From Cryptomeria japonica (taxonomy: Eukaryota; Streptophyta; Pinopsida; Cupressales; Cupressaceae), in the NCBI RefSeq assembly GCF_030272615.1, contig NC_081413.1:446566538-446630537 (forward strand): DNA of 64,000 nucleotides. The letters are read 5' to 3'. The notes below the pieces were generated by a model. The model did not search any database and had not been told where the DNA came from. It saw nothing but the letters and a program-made list of their open reading frames with translations. A program made the position numbers and the translations under genes. Below, piece after piece: positions 45,660 to 56,073 of this stretch (position 1 is its first letter; each line of letters opens with the position of its first letter).

Positions 45660-46980
45660 GACCTTATCCCTTTATTTTGATGGTGGAAACATACTCATTG
45701 GACGCTTAGAAACAATTGATGACATTGTTATAACCAGTATTTGCATAATTAAGATTCATTGTTTGGGTAGAGTTTGAAGAAGATGCTTTTCCCTTGTCAT
45801 GATCAAGCAAAGGAGTTTTGAAAATTGTATGATCAGTGTTAGAGATCGCATTGGTTGGGTCTACCTCAATTAATCCTTGATCTAACAAGTCTTGAATCAT
45901 ATGTTTCAATTGAAAACACGATGCGGTTTTATGTCCTTTTGACCGATGGTATTCACAATATGCATTATCATTCCACCAATGCAGCTTTACCAATGGTTCT
46001 TCCTTGACATCTGGTAATGTGATAAAATTTGCTTGTATTAATTGTTTCATTACTGACTCAATAGGCTCTCCTAATGGCGTAAACTATCGAAGAGGCCCAT
46101 CCCTTGATCTGAAAGGTTTTCGTTGCTGGTTTTGTTGCTGACCTTGTTGTTGATTATACTGTTGGTATTGTGGCTATTGAGTAACATTGCTTGCTTGTGT
46201 TTGATTTTGTTGCATAGCTGACATATTAGGAGCACTCAATTTCTTTATCGTGAACATGGGTTGATTTGCATTCACTTCTCTTGCGTCGACAACTCCATCA
46301 TTAGTGACATTCTTGTTTTTGTACCAAAATCTATTTTTGTCCCCTGAATTGTTTGTGTTATCACTATCTTTGTTGAGTTTAATGAGTCCCTTAGCTACAA
46401 GAGTAATTTCAATGTTCATCCCTTTCTTAATGAGCTTCTCAATGGTACTAGGAATTTTCAATTTGAGCTCATACATCATTTCTAGGACCAAATTTTGAAT
46501 AAATAAGTTCACTTGTTCTTCAGGTATATCTAGGGAAGAATGACTATACAAGCTTCACCATCTTTGTAAGAAAGTCACTAATGGTTCACCTTGCTTTTGC
46601 TTGGTGTTGCATAAATCTAACATGGTCACTTCACTGTCAATGTTGAATGCGAAGTGGGATATAAACTTTTGAGCCAATTCCGACCATGTCTTTATGTTCC
46701 CTGGCAAATGTGAATACCAATCCATGGCTTGTCCTGTGAGACTTCATGCGAATAAGTGCATCAAATATGTTTCCTCATAGCTCACTTCAGTACATGCTGT
46801 GAAAAATGCTCAAATATGGTCTTTTGGATTGCCTTTCCCTTTATATTTCTCAAAATTAGGTGCCTCAAAATGCTTAGGAAAGGGAGGCATGTACAAGCTC
46901 TTGTCAAATGGATTAGGACATAAATCTTGATCTGTGTATAATTTCTTTGTCCCTTTGGTTTCCAATGCGTCGACTTGTCA
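45660..46980 (-). pseudogene. Gypsy-4 gag: capsid and CHHC knuckle
   Basis: The frame reads CPNPFDKSLYMPPFPKHFEA, PNFEKYKGKGNPKDHI, AFFTAC, AMDWYSHLPGNIKTWSELAQ and KFISHFAF, the retrotransposon Gag domain as found in Tat elements. QKQGEPLVTFLQRW follows, then a basic Gln-rich linker. After it come CEYHRSKGHKTASC (CX2HX4HX4C, the variant knuckle usual in Ogre) and LKHMIQDLLDQGLIE. In-frame TGAs interrupt at four places in the capsid region. Confidence 0.88.
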
Positions 46981-48653
46981 TTGCAACTTCTCAAGCTGTT
47001 GTGCAATTGTGTCAGATAGCGAAGATTTTGGAAGTTCATCATTCACTCTTGGGTGTACTTTTTGTTGATACATCATGCTCTCCATTGGTTGTTGATGCTC
47101 TAAAATTGTTGTCTTTGGTGTCTCTAGCATATAAAGTTCTTGATATAGCTCTTGTTGCTATGGTTGTGCCATGCCTTGACATTGACCCTTTTGTTATGCT
47201 TCTTGTGGTGGGATCATCATTTGTAGCCTTGGTTGATATTGCAGTTGAGGGTGTTGTTGATATTGCATGGACATCAGTTGTGGTTGTGATGTATGATAAC
47301 TTGTTTTGCCTAGCCATATTGAGGCACATGTTGCTATTGATGCTGACGAATCAGAATTTGCTGACTTTGTGCCAACTATTGTTGTCCTGATGTAAATCCC
47401 ATCATTTGCAAAAAACTTTGTTTGGGAGGTTTCTATTTTTTCTCCTTGAGATGGGGGATGTCACTTGCATTGACTTGCTGTGTTGTTTGTCCAATCCATT
47501 GTGGTGGTTGCAAGTTTTAATTAACTTGTAATGGTGCAGAAAACACTGCAATGTGTTGTTGAATGCGATATTGTTGTTGTTGTGCATTGCTTGTTTGCGC
47601 ATTCGATTGTGCCTTTTGTGTATTCCTTAATTGTTGCAACACTTGTTGTTGGTGCACACCACTGTTTGTGGCTCTTTGTGTTGCCACTATTGAAGGATCT
47701 ATCACAATATTTTGCATTACAGGTACTTGAGTATTTGCCAAACATATTGAACTTGATGGGACATAGAAACTTTGTTGCATTGTAGAATTGTTTTGAACAT
47801 TCGTAAGATCAGGCATTCAAGTCATAAAGCTTTCTTGCATCTTAGATTTTGATCCACTTGTAATTATTCGAGGAATCATTTCTTGTTGAGGGACATTTGT
47901 CAACATTTTTGTGGCCATCATTTAATCTTGTGCTAAAGGTGTTGTATTAAATAATGGATTGTTTATTGTTTCAAATGTTGACTTTTGTGGAATAGTCACT
48001 GTCAAATTTTTTGAAGCACGCTTACTCATCAAGGTGTGTTGAGGTTCTTGTTGCACATTTTCTTCATTTGGATGTGGAGAGAAACTTAATAGCTCACCGC
48101 CTTGTTGTTTTTGCACATTAATTTTCTCATTTGAGGAGGTCACATTACTCATCATATCAAGATATTTTTGTGGAAACATCTTAAAGACCTTGTTCAAGAA
48201 TTTATCCATCTTTTTTGTCAACTTCGGATCTTTAAGGAACATATCAATATCATCGGAAGCATCGGAATCTGATGAAGAATTTGGTAAAACATTTGGATTT
48301 ATTTCTTGTTGAATGCCTTGATGTGAACCAAATCCTTGTGAAAGAGTTTTTTCCTCATGTAATGTTTGAGTTTGAATTTCATGTTGCAGGTTCAGTTGAT
48401 TCCAGTCAAAAGGTGCATTTTCCCTTGGTGTTGGTGGAACTCTCCCATATCCCAGTTTCATGGGTACAAACACTGGCTCATATAATGGAGGTGGTCCAAG
48501 TGGAACCATTCCATATTGTGGTAATGATGTGTTTGACGAACCTTCAACTTGTAATGTTTGACTAGGTTGAAACTGTGAGTTTGATACATTGTCAATGGGT
48601 TGATATGTTGGTTCACCCATCTTCTTAGATTTTGACCTTGTTTCAACAGGCAT
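46981..48653 (-). pseudogene. Gypsy-4 gag N-terminal extension, Gln-rich
   Basis: The likely start is the ATG at 48,653 (MPVETRSKSKKMGEPTYQP), a form typical of gag starts. An upstream ATG at 48,719 would add 22 hydrophobic-basic residues. The protein is Pro/Gln-rich, with a Ser/Asp acidic patch (SSSDSDASDDIDMFLKDPKL) and long Gln-rich low-complexity tracts (47,820-47,050). It ends with a coiled-coil-like LSDTIAQQLEKLQ. A frameshift lies at about 47,280-47,310. Stops are mostly TAG or TAA at Gln positions. It could correspond to the separate ORF1 of Ogre, but here it seems to be in line with gag. Confidence 0.7.
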
Positions 48654-48719
48654 GTCACTATGCAAATGCAATATCTTTGGGATTTTTTTGATTTTAAAAG
48701 GATGATGTATGATATGCAA

Positions 48720-50503
48720 CTAAATGCAACCTAAATAGATGAAAATGTAATCTATGGCAAGAATGCAACCTATGTTTTTGTTGTTTTTCAAGATTTGGAC
48801 AAACTTTTTGGAACGAAAACCTAAAGACTCAACCTTGGGAAGTTGGAATCAAGCCAAGACCTTAAAGGACAAAGGACCAAATGACAATAGGACAAATTGA
48901 CAATGTCTCACCTATATGCTTGGATACTAAGCTAGGTTTGACAAAAATGATATTAATAAAAGGACAAGTTTTAGACAAGGTCAAGACTCCCTAACAACAA
49001 CTTAGGGTATCATCCAAAGTTTTGATTTTTCAAGTTTGACAAACCAAATTTTGAGACTAAATGCAAGAAGGAAATGATTATCAAAACAAAATGGAAATAT
49101 AGCTTGGGTATGGCAATGAAATGCAAACCTAGGGAAATGATTTTTGAACCTAAGTGCAAAATGAGGACACTTGCAATGACAAGGACTAAAATGAAGGGAG
49201 ATGACAATATGTCCTAGGACCTAAGTTGGACTATGCAAAACCTAGCCTAAAGTGACATGAATTTTGAAACAAAGATATTCAATGTTTTGACAAGCCATGT
49301 TCAAATGTTGGATGAATACTTGGACAAATTTGGACTTTTGTTTGGATTTTGTTTTGAATTGAAGGTTGTTGATTTTCAAAACCCAAGTTGATTATGAGCA
49401 CTTTTGAAAGTTTGTTTTTGATTTAACCTTTGACAATCACAGAAGACAAAATGTTTGTTTGACTTTGACTCAAGACAATCAAGCACATTCACAACAAATC
49501 CTATGGTTGGCAAGGGCAATATCTGTTGAATCCTCTAACCATAAAATACAACACTCAGCTGGATAGCTAGACACTTGGTAGCACTGGCTCCCCCTTACAG
49601 TGCACTCACTTCTCGGGCATACCAAGCTTTGAGTTCAAGGGGCATTACTTCCCAAGAACTTGCTATCTCTAACTGAGGAGTACATGAGAGGTGTCTTCGG
49701 CATGCGCGTATCACAATGCCTGAGCCAATAGATAGAAGGATTTTGGCATCTAAAAACAAGATATTCTAGGAAGGGCATCCATTCGGGTGGGTATTTATCC
49801 AGCGAATAAATCATCGCAATACCATTCCAGCACCCGTTGTCTACAACTTTTGTTGCATCCATAGTTATTTAGAGTGGTTCGGAAGAGCTTGGCTTTAGCC
49901 CATCACCACTTTGGGTCGTTTCCTCTCACTAATGCCTATGTGAAGTGCCAGGAAAATTGGGAGGCAGGCCTAGTTCTAAGGGTTAAAACATGCAATCAAA
50001 TTAAAAATAGACAAAGCATGCATGGTGTTTATTAACCTTTAAGAGATGAAATGTGCAACTACTTTAAAAATCGCAAGCAAGATGTTTTAATGAGAGTCTT
50101 TGACTGCGTCCATCATAAGATTCGTTAGTAGTTGTATTTTTAGTCTTTGTCACATGTAATGCCAAGATGCTACACAAAGAATTAGTACCGAAGAAAAACC
50201 AGAATGCAAGAAAGAGAATGAAAATAAACAAACTTGCAAGTAAAAAACAATTGATTTTACCTTTGTTTCTGGCCTTACACAAGTGCAAAATGACTCAACA
50301 CAGGTGCATAACCCATCAACACAAGCGCATAACCCATCAACATAGGTGCATAACCCATCTACATAGGTGCAAAACCCATCAACACAGGCACAAAATGCCT
50401 CAACACAGGCACATAAGTGCCCAGAAAGCTCCAAGTCACCCTGTTTCTTGAGTTTTTCACCTGCAAACAGCTCAAAAGCACTCAAAACATGGTTAAGAGG
50501 TTA
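48720..50503 (-). other. Gypsy-4 untranslated leader
   Basis: This is a 1.8-kb leader without a recognised protein. A 75-codon minus-strand frame at 49,635-49,862 (MDATKVVDNGCWNGIAMIYS) has balanced amino-acid use but no known domain. It could be a small leader ORF or chance. Confidence 0.5.
50285..50425. repeat. 21-bp tandem repeat, about 7 units, in the Gypsy-4 leader
   Basis: The unit is ACACAGGTGCATAACCCATCA with variation. On the element's sense strand it encodes C-(A/T)-(C/Y)-V-(D/E)-x-(F/L) heptads. It is related, in reverse orientation, to the repeats at 36,295-36,420. Confidence 0.92.
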
Positions 50504-50525
50504 CTTCACGTTGGGTTCACCAAAA
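50504..50525 (-). other. Gypsy-4 primer-binding site (putative)
   Basis: Directly after the LTR the minus strand reads TTTTGGTGAACCCAACGTGA. It is not the initiator-Met type. GGxGxxCCCAACGTG resembles Lys-tRNA complements, but the exact tRNA is uncertain. Confidence 0.5.
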
Positions 50526-51951
50526 TGTAGATTAGGAAATTGAGAAGCATCAAAACAAATAGCAATTAGGACAATCACAAAATCTAAAACTGCAATGAAA
50601 ACAATCCTAATCCAATCAATGAAGACATAAAGACAAGATATTCAAATTGAATGAAATTGAAGCAAACCGACATAGATATCTCCTTCATGTGGCTCCATTG
50701 TTCTTCTTTCACCTTCAAATTTGATGTGGATTTCACCTACAAGTGCAAAATGCACATGGAAAGCCAGTTGTTGAGAGATGAAATTCGTAGCATAAGGTTA
50801 CTCAAAAATGTGATTGATTGATTGATTGATTCATTGAAGAAACTCAACCAATTTATAGACAAATTGGAGAGAGGAAAAGATTAGCATGAAGAGATTTGAA
50901 AGGAAATTCAAATCAAGAATGGCAACATTATGACAAATGACAATTTTCTATGCAAGGAGTATGACAAATTATGACAAATTATGACAAGTTGCTATGCAAA
51001 ATGCATGATAAATTATGACAAGATTGAAATAGAAATAGAAATTAGAAATTAGGAGAAATTAGAAAATTAGAAAATTGAAGAAAAAGATGAAATAGAAATT
51101 AGGTGAATTAATTAATAGGTTTTCATCCATTAATTAATTCATGAAAGGGACCTAGGACTAAATAAATAGATTTATTTAACCCGCAAAGAAGAAGAAAAGG
51201 ATTAAATGAACAAATCATAAAACCCTAGAAATAAGAGGATAAGGAATTAGGTCAAGACAACAAGAAATTAATGTAGGTTTGATCATGATTCTAATTGACA
51301 AAGGACCAATGTTGATAAATGATTGAGATTGGTTGACAAAAATCAATGACAAATTGACCAAGATTAACAAGGAGATCAAATTGATAGGTGCCAATTGATG
51401 AGGAACAATGACTAATCGATCCAAATTGACATGATTGAGAAGGACAAGGATTGATGACGAATCGATCACAAAATGACAAGATTGACAAGGACAAGGATCG
51501 ATGATGAATCGATCGCAAAATGACGAGATTGACAAGTTGATAAGGATCGATGACGAATCGATCGCAAAATGACAAGATTGACAAGGACAAGGATCGAAGA
51601 CGAATCGATTGCAAAATGATGAGATTGACAAGGAAAAGGATCGATGATGAATCGATCGCAAAATGACAAGGCTGACAAGGACAAGGATCAATGACAAATT
51701 GATCGTAAAATGATGAGATTGACAAGGACAAGGATCGACCAAAATCATGACTGAAAATTGCTATCGACAAGACCTAATTTGAAAGTGAGAAAAATGAGGA
51801 ATGTAGAAGAAGGACTCGATGCTCACAAATGATAAAGACCAAGTGTGCAACATAGAAGAAATGTTAATGTGATGCAAGAACCCTAAAATAAGGCAATGCG
51901 CAAATGTTAATGTATGACTCCACAAACGTTGACCATTTTTAGATGTCTACA
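50526..51951 (-). repeat. Gypsy-4 5' LTR (1,426 bp)
   Basis: It starts TGTAGACATC (51,951, minus) and ends CTACA (50,526). It is 96 bp longer than the 3' copy because it has six rather than four 47-bp units plus a 2-bp insertion. The long frames read from it (51,215-51,770) are translations of this repeat. Confidence 0.94.
51446..51729. repeat. 47-bp tandem repeat, 6 units, in the Gypsy-4 5' LTR
   Basis: Units start at 51,446, 51,493, 51,542, 51,589, 51,636 and 51,683. It is the same repeat as at 35,354-35,541. Confidence 0.95.
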
Positions 51952-51956
51952 CTTTC

Positions 51957-52735
51957 AATTGAAAATTCATCACTTCAAAAAGAGGATTATATCTTGTCTA
52001 GGCATCGTTAAAACATTCTGCAAGATAATACAGCAGATTCAAAGGGTTCCATTTAATCTCCATCCCTTGTGTAAGGGACTGCCCCGTCGAAAGAGAAAAT
52101 AAATCTTCTTTGAATGCTTCATTCTGTATAGGGTTGACCAAGTTGATAGAATAACCTTTAGATAGAGGATCCTTTCCTAGCTGATCAACATGAAGGTCAT
52201 GACTCACACAAGTAGTACTTGACGACATCCCATTATCATATTCCAAAAGTATAGGGTCAAACTTCAGGAGGATTTCATCCTCTCTTGCATGCAAGAGCCC
52301 ATCTTAGGAATTATCTTGATGCAATCTTTCCTTCTTTCCAATCCCACCAAAAATGCTTATGAACTTTTTGACTTCGATCTCAGTGATGTGAACTTTATCG
52401 TCAGCTACACCACATCAGAAGTCACTATCAAAACCTCGACAAAGTCAACTTGAAACATGAGTTGTTTTAAATTCCTCTGATGTCATTTCCTCTTCAAAAG
52501 AATCTGATAATAGTTCCTTAGGATTGCCTTTATATTTTCCTCTAGATTTCTCTAAGGTTACCTTTGTCGGTTCCGTAACACAAGAATTTCATGCATCACC
52601 CTTTTGGAAACTCTTCTCTCTTTTCAAAGATGGACCATGTGTTAAACTATGATAACCAACCTTCTTATCAAAAGACATTTAGCCTTCTTATCGAAAGACA
52701 TTTAAAATATTTTCCAAGGCACACTAAAATCTTTC
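51957..52735 (-). pseudogene. Unknown protein relic of Element-5, N-terminal segment
   Basis: Starting just after the primer-binding-like sequence, the minus-strand frame shows MSFDKKVGYHSLTHGPSLKR, SRGKYKGNPKELLSDSFEEE, DDKVHITEIEVKKFISIFGG and, from 52,294, LLKFDPILLEYDNGMSSSTT to EIKWNPLNLLYYLAECFNDA. It ends in FEVMNFQLK at the Gypsy-4 edge and continues at 34,428. Most internal stops are TAG. The varied composition is protein-like rather than repeat-like. No retroelement motif is present and I do not recognise the family. Confidence 0.5.
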
Positions 52736-52756
52736 CCCAGGGGAGTCAACAAAAAA
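52736..52756 (-). other. Element-5 primer-binding-site-like sequence
   Basis: The minus strand reads TTTTGTTGACTCCCCTGGGG right after the LTR end. It resembles the TGGCGACTCYRCTGGGGA sites common in Tat-type plant elements, with some mismatches. It supports the minus orientation of Element-5. Confidence 0.5.
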
Positions 52757-52758
52757 GC

Positions 52759-54198
52759 TATTGGTTAATAGATTTGTCACCTAACTCTATATTCTCACAC
52801 CCATGGAGATGACAAATGTAACCACAATTGAACCAATCTAACCAAATATGAACTAAATTATTCTCTGCTTATTTTACAAGGTGGCAGCTACCTTTTAATG
52901 ATTTTCAATGAATAGACCAACAACTCATTTTCTTTTAACCAGAAGGAAAATAAGGGAAGAGCTTTTAACCAAAAATATTTGTAAAAGGTATTCACAATAC
53001 TAACTACTATTTTTAGAATTTTCAGATTTTAAAATAAAGCAACTATGAAATACCATTCATAGCTATTATTCCATAACAACTGAAAATTTAAAGCATCCAC
53101 CATTTCAACATAAATTCACCAACTGACATCCATTTCAAAGAACAAAAAACATCCACATGCCATAATTCAAAGCTTATGAATATACGAAAACCAGTAGCAT
53201 TTCCTTTATATTATAATAGTAGATAACCATATGCATAGAAGTTTTGTTCTAATGAGAAAAACAAAGTTTTCCCAAAAGATTCTTTCAAATTAACTAATCT
53301 ACCTATTTATAGCTATAATCCTCCCATCTTTTCCGTTTCCAAGAAATGGTTACTAAAGCTAATGGTCTTGATCATGACCATTTCAAAACAAAAATCCTAA
53401 AGAGAAACACAAAATATAAACTGCCTCACAATAGGTAAGGCTACAAGGACCTTCAGGCTCCATTGTCTGGTACCGTGTTCAGCTCCACAATCCATCTGTC
53501 GATCTCATCTGCCTTCTCTTCTTCTTTGACTAGCCTTAGAAAGATATCTTCAAATTCTTTCCAATCAAACACAATAGCTTAAAAAAAGTTAGACATGCTT
53601 AGAAGAATTTTCCACTGCACTGGGTTGGCATCGGGTTGCAATACGAGACCTCATCCAACTAGGAGTACCATTTTACCAAAGTTAATTATTCAAATTTCTT
53701 CTCACCACTAGCTCATTCTACAAGTGTTGTTCATGATTTTAGACTTGTTCTACAATCTTATCTAGTATAGATGTGGCCCTCCTATATTCACTAAAATTAG
53801 TTTGTGCTTTCCATGCAAAAGACTGTAACTGTCAGACTATATCCTCTTGCTCTTTCTCTGGCCAATTCAAATGTGAGTTATGAAATGGCAGTTCATTGTC
53901 ATGAGGCAAGACCATCCTAATACATGAAAAAAAAAAAATTTCTCTTTAAACTATCTTTAATGCTTTCTGCAAGAATGACAACATCAAATGAAGTAACTTA
54001 TGCTGCCACCTTTCTTCGTATTTAGATTACTTAATGACCATTCATGGTGGTACTTCACAAATCTTGCCTTGATTTGTTTGTTGAAAATAATGTATGACGT
54101 AGCAGTCAACGAGAAGGAGGAAGAAATAGCAGGAGCCGTTATTTCCATTAGTTTGACAATCCATTTATTTCCGTCGGTGCCGAAGAAAAACCTATCTG
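52759..54198 (-). repeat. Element-5 5' LTR, inner part (cut by Copia-4)
   Basis: It matches 31,789-33,226. The terminal TG is TA, with the next outward base pair making CAG to TAG on the opposite strand. The rest of the LTR should lie to the right of Copia-4, beyond 64,000. Confidence 0.65.
53453..53915 (-). pseudogene. Unknown protein relic, copy inside the Element-5 5' LTR
   Basis: It is homologous to 32,485-32,940: MVLPHDNELPFHNSHLNWPE, then RATSILDKIVEQV, and at the end DWKEFEDIFLRLVKEEEKAD with ELNTVPDNGA and TGA. A small insertion near 53,640 shifts the frame relative to the left copy. The TAA after the NN/YN motif is shared by both copies, so it predates the insertion or the LTR copying. 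Other stops are private to one copy. Confidence 0.5.
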
Positions 54199-54590
54199 TG
54201 TTAGGATTCCCAAAGATACTAATAGGGGGGGTGAATCACTATCTAATTGATTAATGGATTTTTTGAACTTATTAAATGAATTGCATTCCAAAACAGTGTA
54301 CCATTAAACCAGAATTAATGTAGTAAATAAGACCAGTAAACACAACATAGAAAGAACACCATAACACAATATTTTTAACGAGGAAACCCAGTGTGGGAAA
54401 AAACTTCATGGGATTTGTGACCCACAATATTTGCTCACTCACCAATAAGTGAATATTACTAATATAATAGGGGCCTGCACATGTAGGAAGACCAACTGCT
54501 TAAAGATCACTGCTTAAATACAAAAAGGGAAGTCTCACTAACTTAAAAAAGTGGTTTATATAAATCCAATGTCATGTACTGCTTCGAATC
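54199..54590 (-). repeat. Copia-4 3' LTR, 3' half
   Basis: 392 bp. It carries the GATTCACCCCCCCTATTAG box near the end, as in other copia LTRs of this window. Together with 61,900-62,285 it makes an LTR of about 778 bp. Confidence 0.8.
54586..54590. repeat. Target-site duplication of Copia-3 (left), GAATC
   Basis: Identical to 61,895-61,899. Confidence 0.95.
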
Positions 54591-56002
54591 TATTGGCATA
54601 TGTGCAAAGCTTGATGACATGATGATATTGTATGTTGTCATTGATGTCAATATGATGAAGTGTGAACCCGTATATTGAAGTAAGCAAACTGGCAAGAGAA
54701 CCGGTATGACATTGTGAACTAATATATGTGAAAAAGTGAAGCAGTATGTTGGAATGAGAATCGGTATATGGGAAGTTTTATATCGGGGGTTCATTTGGCA
54801 TGACTACCGGTTGGTAGTCTTAGCTTCAGGGTTTTCAGTTGATGCATTCCAAGCCTATGTGATTCAACCAATGACATCTTGTGATGAGTTAGCATTGTAA
54901 TGAAGATCAAATAGTGTTACCACGCTAGCCTTGTGTGTGTGAAGGGTTTCCTTGAGGATCTTGCATGAAGAAATTTGATCCTATCTACCTTAGGAATGTG
55001 TGAAGTCTCTATAAATGGTGGAGAGCACATGATGGGTTATCAAATTCCTGAAGTGGCAAAGAATGGACATTGGAGAACATCTTGAGATCTGTTCAAGATT
55101 GTTGTATTTAATGCAGTGTGATTAACGGTCAGGATTGAACTGACTGAATTGTTAAACCTAAATGATTAGGGTTTAAGGTTTATGCTACCGACCTATCTAT
55201 TTCCTATAAGGTCGATGATGTTTTCCATTTTTAAGTTGTTGGAAAATATTATGTATGTATCTAAGTGAAGAGATACTTGATTCTTGCTAGACCAAGAAGT
55301 GTGTTGATACTTGTAGAGTGTGATTGGAGAAGCAAAGGAGCTAAAGAGGATGTACCTTGGCATTGTGTGTTGTTATCAGATTAGTATATTACCTGTTGAC
55401 TTCTAACCATTTCAGCAGTTGGAAAATCCCCTAACCGAGTAGCTTTAATCGGATTTTGTGTAAATCCTTTAACATGGTGACTCAATTCAATGATTTCTTC
55501 AAATCATCTTGTGAGGTAACCTTTAAAAGAGTTCTAACCTTTAACCAGGTATTTAGCCATCCCTTAACCAGGTGATCCCTAGCAGGATCAGTTCCTAGAA
55601 GAACCTATTGTGGGTATTCATCCCCACTGTGGTTTTTTCCAGTTGGGTTTCCACATGAAAAATCAGTGTGTCATGTGTGATGCTTTAATATTTTTTGCCA
55701 AGTGGTAAAGCCTATTGAACCAGCAGTCATTATATTTCTAATGATATATTACTTGTTTATGCATATGGGTGAAGTGGAAATGAGATATTAGATTGTGTGG
55801 AGATCTAAGCATTACCGGTTTATGTCTTTAACATTCTCACTATGTTTTACTGGTAGTGCCCTGATTTAGACCAGTGTTACTATTTACTAGTTAAGTGCAG
55901 TCTTTGTAGTCAAACTGGCTCAAGGAAATTCTTTATGTCTGTAGTGATTCACCCCCCACTCTCAGTGCTAGTTTGGTACTAACTATTCATCATTATTCAT
56001 CA
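54591..56002 (+). repeat. Copia-3 5' LTR (1,412 bp)
   Basis: It starts TATTGGCATATG (TG changed to TA; the 3' copy has TGTTGG) and ends TTATTCATCA. TATAAATG at 55,010-55,017 is the likely core promoter; the 3' LTR has TGTAAATG there. Confidence 0.95.
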
Positions 56003-56004
56003 AT

Positions 56005-56016
56005 TGATATCAGAGC
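56005..56016 (+). other. Copia-3 primer-binding site
   Basis: TGATATCAGAGC differs by one G to A from the initiator-Met tRNA complement. It begins two bases after the LTR. Confidence 0.88.
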
Positions 56017-56073
56017 TTCCTCCAGGTCCTCTGTGTTGTAAGCTTAACTGCTTGAGGAAAAGATCGTACTCTA

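Larger units (their letters stand above)
34434..51951 (-). mobile_element. Gypsy-4: Tat/Ogre-like Ty3/gypsy element, 17.5 kb, complete with TSD
   Basis: LTRs at 34,434-35,763 (3') and 50,526-51,951 (5') are flanked by perfect CTTTC duplicates (34,429-34,433 and 51,952-51,956). On the minus strand: a long leader, a Gln-rich gag N terminus, capsid, a CHHC knuckle, protease, G-patch-like motif, RT, RNase H, a second (archaeal-type) RNase H and integrase. On the plus strand, between pol and the 3' LTR, lies an antisense PMD ORF. Large size, dual RNase H, absence of a chromodomain and an antisense PMD are the hallmarks of the Tat/Ogre lineage. About 24 differences in some 545 bp of LTR (4-5 percent) make it the youngest element that can be dated here. 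Confidence 0.94.
31789..54198 (-). mobile_element. Element-5: unclassified LTR element with unknown coding relic (hosts Gypsy-4 and Copia-4)
   Basis: A direct repeat of at least 1.43 kb (31,789-33,226 and 52,759-54,198) starts TGTTGG or TATTGG and behaves as an LTR pair. On the minus strand, the right copy is followed by TTTTGTTGACTCCCCTGGGG, a primer-binding-site-like sequence, so the element points left. Excluding Gypsy-4, the sequence between the repeats is only about 1.9-2 kb and has no gag or pol motif; it holds an unrecognised protein relic. The right copy is cut at 54,198 by Copia-4 and continues outside the window, so the full LTR length is unknown. A non-autonomous (LARD-like) element, perhaps with a captured gene, is my best guess. 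Confidence 0.6.

Noticed and set aside
47531-47785. Hydrophobic plus-strand frames at 46,947-47,390 and 47,531-47,785
   Set aside because: They are the complement of the Gln-rich Gypsy-4 gag N terminus; CAA/CAG codons read as TTG/CTG give Leu/Val runs.
51215-51770. Three overlapping minus-strand frames of 72 to 177 codons
   Set aside because: They translate the 47-bp tandem repeat of the Gypsy-4 LTR in successive phases (SLSISSFCDRFVIDPCPCQS periodicity). Not genes.
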